From NCBI GenBank assembly GCA_036276235.1, contig DATBDZ010000029.1, forward strand, positions 1-8,557: a DNA stretch of 8,557 bases, in the 5' to 3' direction. The notes under the pieces are model-generated. The model searched no databases, had not been told where the DNA came from, and was given only the letters and a program-made list of their open reading frames with translations. The stretch is from JANWHF01 sp036276235. GTDB lineage: Bacteria > Planctomycetota > Phycisphaerae > Tepidisphaerales > Tepidisphaeraceae. The translations under genes and the position numbers were made by a program. Positions 6,044 to 8,557 of the stretch are shown in pieces. Each line of letters begins with the position of its first letter. Within the stretch, counting starts at the first letter, position 1.

Positions 6044-6983
6044 GTCGCTCCCGCGGATTCATTTCACTTTCGATCGGCAGCGCCGGCACCGGCGCGATGA
6101 CGGCAAAGCCCGATTGCCGCGGCAGAAACTGCCCCGCCGCCACATGCGTCTGCACCAGCCCGCAGAATCTCTCGAAGCTCCCCGGCTCCGCGAACGCGCG
6201 CCTGGGAACGATCTGCATCCCCAGATCACGTGTATAGAGTGTCAAGAGGTTTTGCGATTCCAGATAGCTGACGAAATAAGTCCAGGCATATCGATGGGCC
6301 GCAAGCGGATTGCTCACGGTGATGCCGTCATCAGAGGCTTCGAGGTGCTGTTGCTGAAGGAGCGTGCTTCCCTCGACGGTAAAAAGCTCGCCGGCTTGTC
6401 GCTTTTTGACCCGCGCGGTCTGCCAGCGGAACAGCATGACCACGAGGAAGAGCCACACGATCCAGGGGCCAAACAGCACGAAAAGCAGATGCACAAGATC
6501 CGGCCGCCAGTCAGGAGCGGTCGGCAGGTTGAAGCTCGCGATGAGTGCGCCGATGCTCAGAAGCATGCAGACAACCGCAACCATCCTCCAGAATGATCGG
6601 ACGATCCGATCGGAAGGCATCTTCGGAGTATAAAACGGAATACGCCTGCGCGCCGTGCCGGCGCCTATTCCCACGCCAATCAGGGCGAGAAGCACAAGCG
6701 GAGCTGTAACCGAGATCGAAAGCGTCTGAAGAAAATTGTGTGTCAGCGGCGGTTCGGGCGCCGGCAGTCGAGGCCGCGATGGGGGCCGATTGCCGTGGAA
6801 CCACACAAAAGAAAACAGGAACACCGCCATGCCAAGCCAGAACACCCAACGCATCACGCCGGTCCCGTATCTGGATTTTGCCTTCGCCGCCGCAGGGTCC
6901 ACAGGCTTGCCGCTCAGCGCCGCCAGCTTCGCTTTGTTGGCTTCGGCGAAATCTTCGGCGTTGTATCTGAAGTTGACGGTCAT
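6033..6983 (-). CDS. Four-helix membrane protein with YcxB-like C-terminal domain (copy 1)
   Basis: A 316-residue integral membrane protein, first gene of a two-gene unit with its paralogue. Hydrophobic segments lie at about 43-63, 88-108, 133-153 and 162-186. The YcxB-like region follows at about 200-287: ASDDGITVSNP (216-226), RYAWTYFVSY (231-240), LLTLYTRDLGMQIVPRRAF (246-264). A Pro-rich linker (PPSRPRLPAPEPP, 67-79) separates the first two helices and is absent from the other copy. I chose the ATG at 6983 because GAGGG lies six bases upstream, a good Shine-Dalgarno match, and because the N-terminus then aligns with that of the second copy. An earlier ATG at 7079 would read 32 extra residues through a repeat element and is unlikely. 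A 260-bp gap with a paired palindrome separates it from the upstream enzyme gene, so it probably has its own promoter, which I could not locate. Confidence 0.82.
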   Translation of the reverse strand: MTVNFRYNAEDFAEANKAKLAALSGKPVDPAAAKAKSRYGTGVMRWVFWLGMAVFLFSFVWFHGNRPPSRPRLPAPEPPLTHNFLQTLSISVTAPLVLLALIGVGIGAGTARRRIPFYTPKMPSDRIVRSFWRMVAVVCMLLSIGALIASFNLPTAPDWRPDLVHLLFVLFGPWIVWLFLVVMLFRWQTARVKKRQAGELFTVEGSTLLQQQHLEASDDGITVSNPLAAHRYAWTYFVSYLESQNLLTLYTRDLGMQIVPRRAFAEPGSFERFCGLVQTHVAAGQFLPRQSGFAVIAPVPALPIESEMNPRERHAT

Positions 6984-7036
6984 GCCCACCCTCGTTATTT
7001 GGAGGCGCCCTTGGGCCTGGCCTTCCTTTGCGGTGG

Positions 7037-7054
7037 CTTTGCCAGACGGCAAAG
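7037..7054. other. Small hairpin in the leader of the YcxB-like gene pair
   Basis: A perfect 7-bp stem with a 4-nt loop, CTTTGCCAGACGGCAAAG, about 54 nt upstream of the start at 6983. There is no T-tract on either strand, so it is not an intrinsic terminator. It could be an operator, an RNA structure or chance. Confidence 0.3.
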
Positions 7055-7072
7055 AGTTCGGGAACGTTTCAC

Positions 7073-7182
7073 GTGGCACGGGTTTTCAACCCGTGCAAGC
7101 GGCGCGGAACTGACAGGAATCGTTGCTTCCAAGGCTATTCTCTGAACGGAAGTCGCAGACACGGGTTGCAAACCCGTGCCAC
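7073..7182. repeat. Paired palindromic repeat, REPIN-like (110 bp)
   Basis: Two palindromes face each other in a 110-bp unit. The left one, CACGGGTTTTCAACCCGTG (7077-7095), and the right one, CACGGGTTGCAAACCCGTG (7160-7178), each form an 8-bp stem with a 3-nt loop. The larger arms, 7073-7095 and 7160-7182, are reverse complements with one mismatch in 23. Between them is unrelated sequence of about 64 nt. This matches the architecture of REPIN elements, and the sequence family differs from the pair at 1989-2059. It lies between two minus-strand genes; neither palindrome has a T-tract, so termination is possible only in the loose sense of a strong hairpin. Confidence 0.88.
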
Positions 7183-7243
7183 TTTGAATGATTCTCAGGC
7201 TCCAAGGCGAACCTGATGCGAGGAGCAGGATGATCATGTTTCC

Positions 7244-8443
7244 CTAAAGATTACCCCCGCGCAAAAAATACTCCATCAACTCATGCCCGCGCCCAATCTG
7301 CAAATCGCTGGCGGCGGAGTTCTTCTCCGAATACGGCGCCTTCACCAATGACTTCACGCGCGTGCCTGCCATCGCGAAGCAGGTGGGGGCGTAGCCGTGC
7401 TTGCGGGTGGCTATATTCGTCGGGTGATCGGGGAGAACAAGGATTCGCCATTCGGGGAACGTGCGGAGTTTTTCCAGGACGGGGCCGACGATGTAGCGGT
7501 CGATGTGCTCGATCGAATCCACCTTGGTTTTCCAGTCGGCCTGATGCGAGGCTTCATCCGGAGCCTCGATGTGGGAGAAGACCAGATCATAATGATCGAG
7601 CGCGGCGACGGTCGCCTGCCCCTGGCCGGCGTAGTTGGTGTCGTGAAAGCTGGTCATGCCGACCACTTCGCGCACGTCCCAGCCGAGCAGGACGGCCAAG
7701 CCGCGCAATAGATCGACGCCGGTGATCATGCATCCGTTCTTGACGCCAAACCGCTCGCGAAATTTTGGCATGTTGGGCGCGTGGCCCTGGCCCCAGAGCC
7801 ACACCTGCGTCGCGGGATTGTGGCCGGTCTGCCGGCGAATCTTGTTGATCTCATGGTCGGCAAACAGCTCGCGCGAGCGGTCCATGATGCGATTGAGCAT
7901 CTCAGCGCCGACGCCGCGCGGAATCCACTTCGCCGCCGGCTCATCGGGGATTTCGTGCGGCGGCTTGGTCGTCACCGCAAAATCCTGATGCCCGCGATAC
8001 ACCAGCAAATTGCGATAGCTCACGCCCGTGTGAAACTCAAACTCCGGAATGTCGATGACTTTGGCCAGATCGGCAATCAGCCGCCCCGCCTCGGCATTGG
8101 TGATGCCGCCCGCCGAGTGATCCTTCATGATTCCATCTACTACGGTCACAAGATTACAGCGGAAAACCCAGTCGGTCGCCGAGAGCGGAATCTTCTGCGC
8201 CGCCGCCTCCAGCGGCGCGCGGCCGGTGTGAAAAACCTTAGGGTCATACCCCAGCAGGCACATCGTCGCGACATCGCTCCCGCTCTCAAACCCTTCAGGC
8301 ACAGTGCGCGCAGTCCCCTGCCGCCCCTCCATGGCGATGCGATCCATGTTGGGAATATTGGCCGCCTCAAACGGCGTCTTCCCGCCCAGCTCTTTCAAAG
8401 GTTCGTCCGCCGCCCCGTCGGGGATGATGATGGCGTATTTCAT
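7244..8443 (-). CDS. apgM: Cofactor-independent phosphoglycerate mutase family enzyme (ApgM type), possibly a homoserine kinase
   Basis: A 399-residue metal-dependent enzyme of the alkaline phosphatase superfamily, the usual length for the archaeal-type cofactor-independent phosphoglycerate mutase, which interconverts 3- and 2-phosphoglycerate in glycolysis. Metal-site and catalytic motifs are intact: IIIPDG with D9, GSDVATMCLLGYDP with the phospho-accepting S56, GRAPLEAAA (75-83), HIEAPDEASHQAD with D296 and H300, LPDHPT with D339 and H340, and H349. The internal signature MKDHSAGGI (106-114), TGVSYRNLLV (139-148), PPHEIP (161-166) and SFHDTNY (265-271) resembles, from memory, the bacterial subgroup once named 'proposed homoserine kinase', so threonine synthesis is a real alternative. 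No threonine gene is nearby. The ATG at 8443 begins the first beta strand exactly. An earlier ATG at 8551 would add 36 residues translated from an octamer repeat and is rejected. No Shine-Dalgarno sequence is visible. The promoter probably lies beyond the window. Confidence 0.9.
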   Translation of the reverse strand: MKYAIIIPDGAADEPLKELGGKTPFEAANIPNMDRIAMEGRQGTARTVPEGFESGSDVATMCLLGYDPKVFHTGRAPLEAAAQKIPLSATDWVFRCNLVTVVDGIMKDHSAGGITNAEAGRLIADLAKVIDIPEFEFHTGVSYRNLLVYRGHQDFAVTTKPPHEIPDEPAAKWIPRGVGAEMLNRIMDRSRELFADHEINKIRRQTGHNPATQVWLWGQGHAPNMPKFRERFGVKNGCMITGVDLLRGLAVLLGWDVREVVGMTSFHDTNYAGQGQATVAALDHYDLVFSHIEAPDEASHQADWKTKVDSIEHIDRYIVGPVLEKLRTFPEWRILVLPDHPTNIATRKHGYAPTCFAMAGTRVKSLVKAPYSEKNSAASDLQIGRGHELMEYFLRGGNL

Positions 8444-8471
8444 TTTCGGGAGTTTATGCGAAGGGAAGGGT

Positions 8472-8557
8472 GAAGGCACGGAGGGACGAAGAGACGAAGG
8501 GACGGAGGCACGAAGGCACGAAGCGACGAAGGGACGAAGGCACGAAGGCACGAAGGC
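8472..8557. repeat. Octamer tandem repeat array (right edge)
   Basis: Ten complete 8-bp units and a partial eleventh, running off the window. The consensus is GAAGGCAC or GAAGGGAC, with variants such as GGAGGGAC, GAAGAGAC and GAAGCGAC, and changes fall mainly at the second and at the fifth to seventh positions. The array begins 28 bp upstream of the start codon of the mutase-family gene and so occupies its 5' region. Eight is not a multiple of three, so reading through it gives a period-8 peptide rich in Leu, Arg, Pro and Ser. There are no spacers, so it is not a CRISPR array. Confidence 0.92.

Noticed and set aside
6984..7079. N-terminal extension of the first YcxB-like protein from an ATG at 7079
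   Set aside because: It starts in a repeat element. The ATG at 6983 has a Shine-Dalgarno match and aligns with the paralogue.
6995..7237. Minus-strand 80-codon open frame in the gap before the YcxB-like pair
   Set aside because: It reads through the paired palindrome; its peptides are translations of that repeat, a common source of false small proteins.
7781..8473. Plus-strand open frame of 230 codons opposite the mutase-family gene
   Set aside because: It mirrors a firmly identified enzyme, is rich in Arg, and shows no motif.
8472..8557. CRISPR array
   Set aside because: The repeats are 8 bp, directly tandem and degenerate, with no spacers and no cas gene in the window.

Overview
The window reads as a stretch of GC-rich bacterial chromosome with eight protein-coding genes and no RNA gene, transposase or CRISPR array. 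I infer a planctomycete, most likely of the Phycisphaerae type. The reasons are a long Pro/Ala-rich head on an ECF sigma factor, mostly absent Shine-Dalgarno sequences, a sigma gene followed by a single-pass membrane protein and a MoxR ATPase, and gaps filled with period-7 or period-8 repeats and palindromic repeat pairs. No marker gene is present, so this placement is an inference.

Layout. A left-edge array of 7-bp repeats in two opposed arms (1-78) precedes an untranslated stretch. Five plus-strand genes follow: a cyclic-nucleotide-binding/DUF1003 membrane protein (352-1209), an ECF-type sigma factor (1268-1993), a single-pass membrane protein of unknown family (2135-3112), a MoxR-family AAA+ ATPase (3144-4199) and a GT8-like glycosyltransferase (4205-5113). 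Three minus-strand genes converge on them. Two are neighbouring, overlapping paralogues with four membrane segments and a YcxB-like C-terminal domain (5150-6043 and 6033-6983). The third is an alkaline-phosphatase-superfamily enzyme of the cofactor-independent phosphoglycerate mutase type (7244-8443). The right edge is an array of 8-bp repeats (8472-8557).

How the genes may work together. The plus-strand cluster looks like a membrane-linked regulatory module. A sensor-like membrane protein sits beside a sigma factor. The next gene has the topology of a membrane anti-sigma factor but no recognisable anti-sigma motif. A MoxR chaperone follows, without its usual DUF58 or von Willebrand partner, and then a glycosyltransferase. 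Envelope regulation is a reasonable guess, but nothing in the sequence proves it. The enzyme gene at the right end is probably an independent housekeeping gene, for glycolysis or possibly threonine synthesis.

The most notable non-coding structure is the repeats. Apart from the stretch upstream of the first gene, which adjoins one, every gap over 100 bp contains a different repeat family. One paired palindrome supplies the stop codon of the sigma gene, and a heptamer array runs directly into the start codon of the next gene. I found no convincing previously undescribed defence or mobile system.
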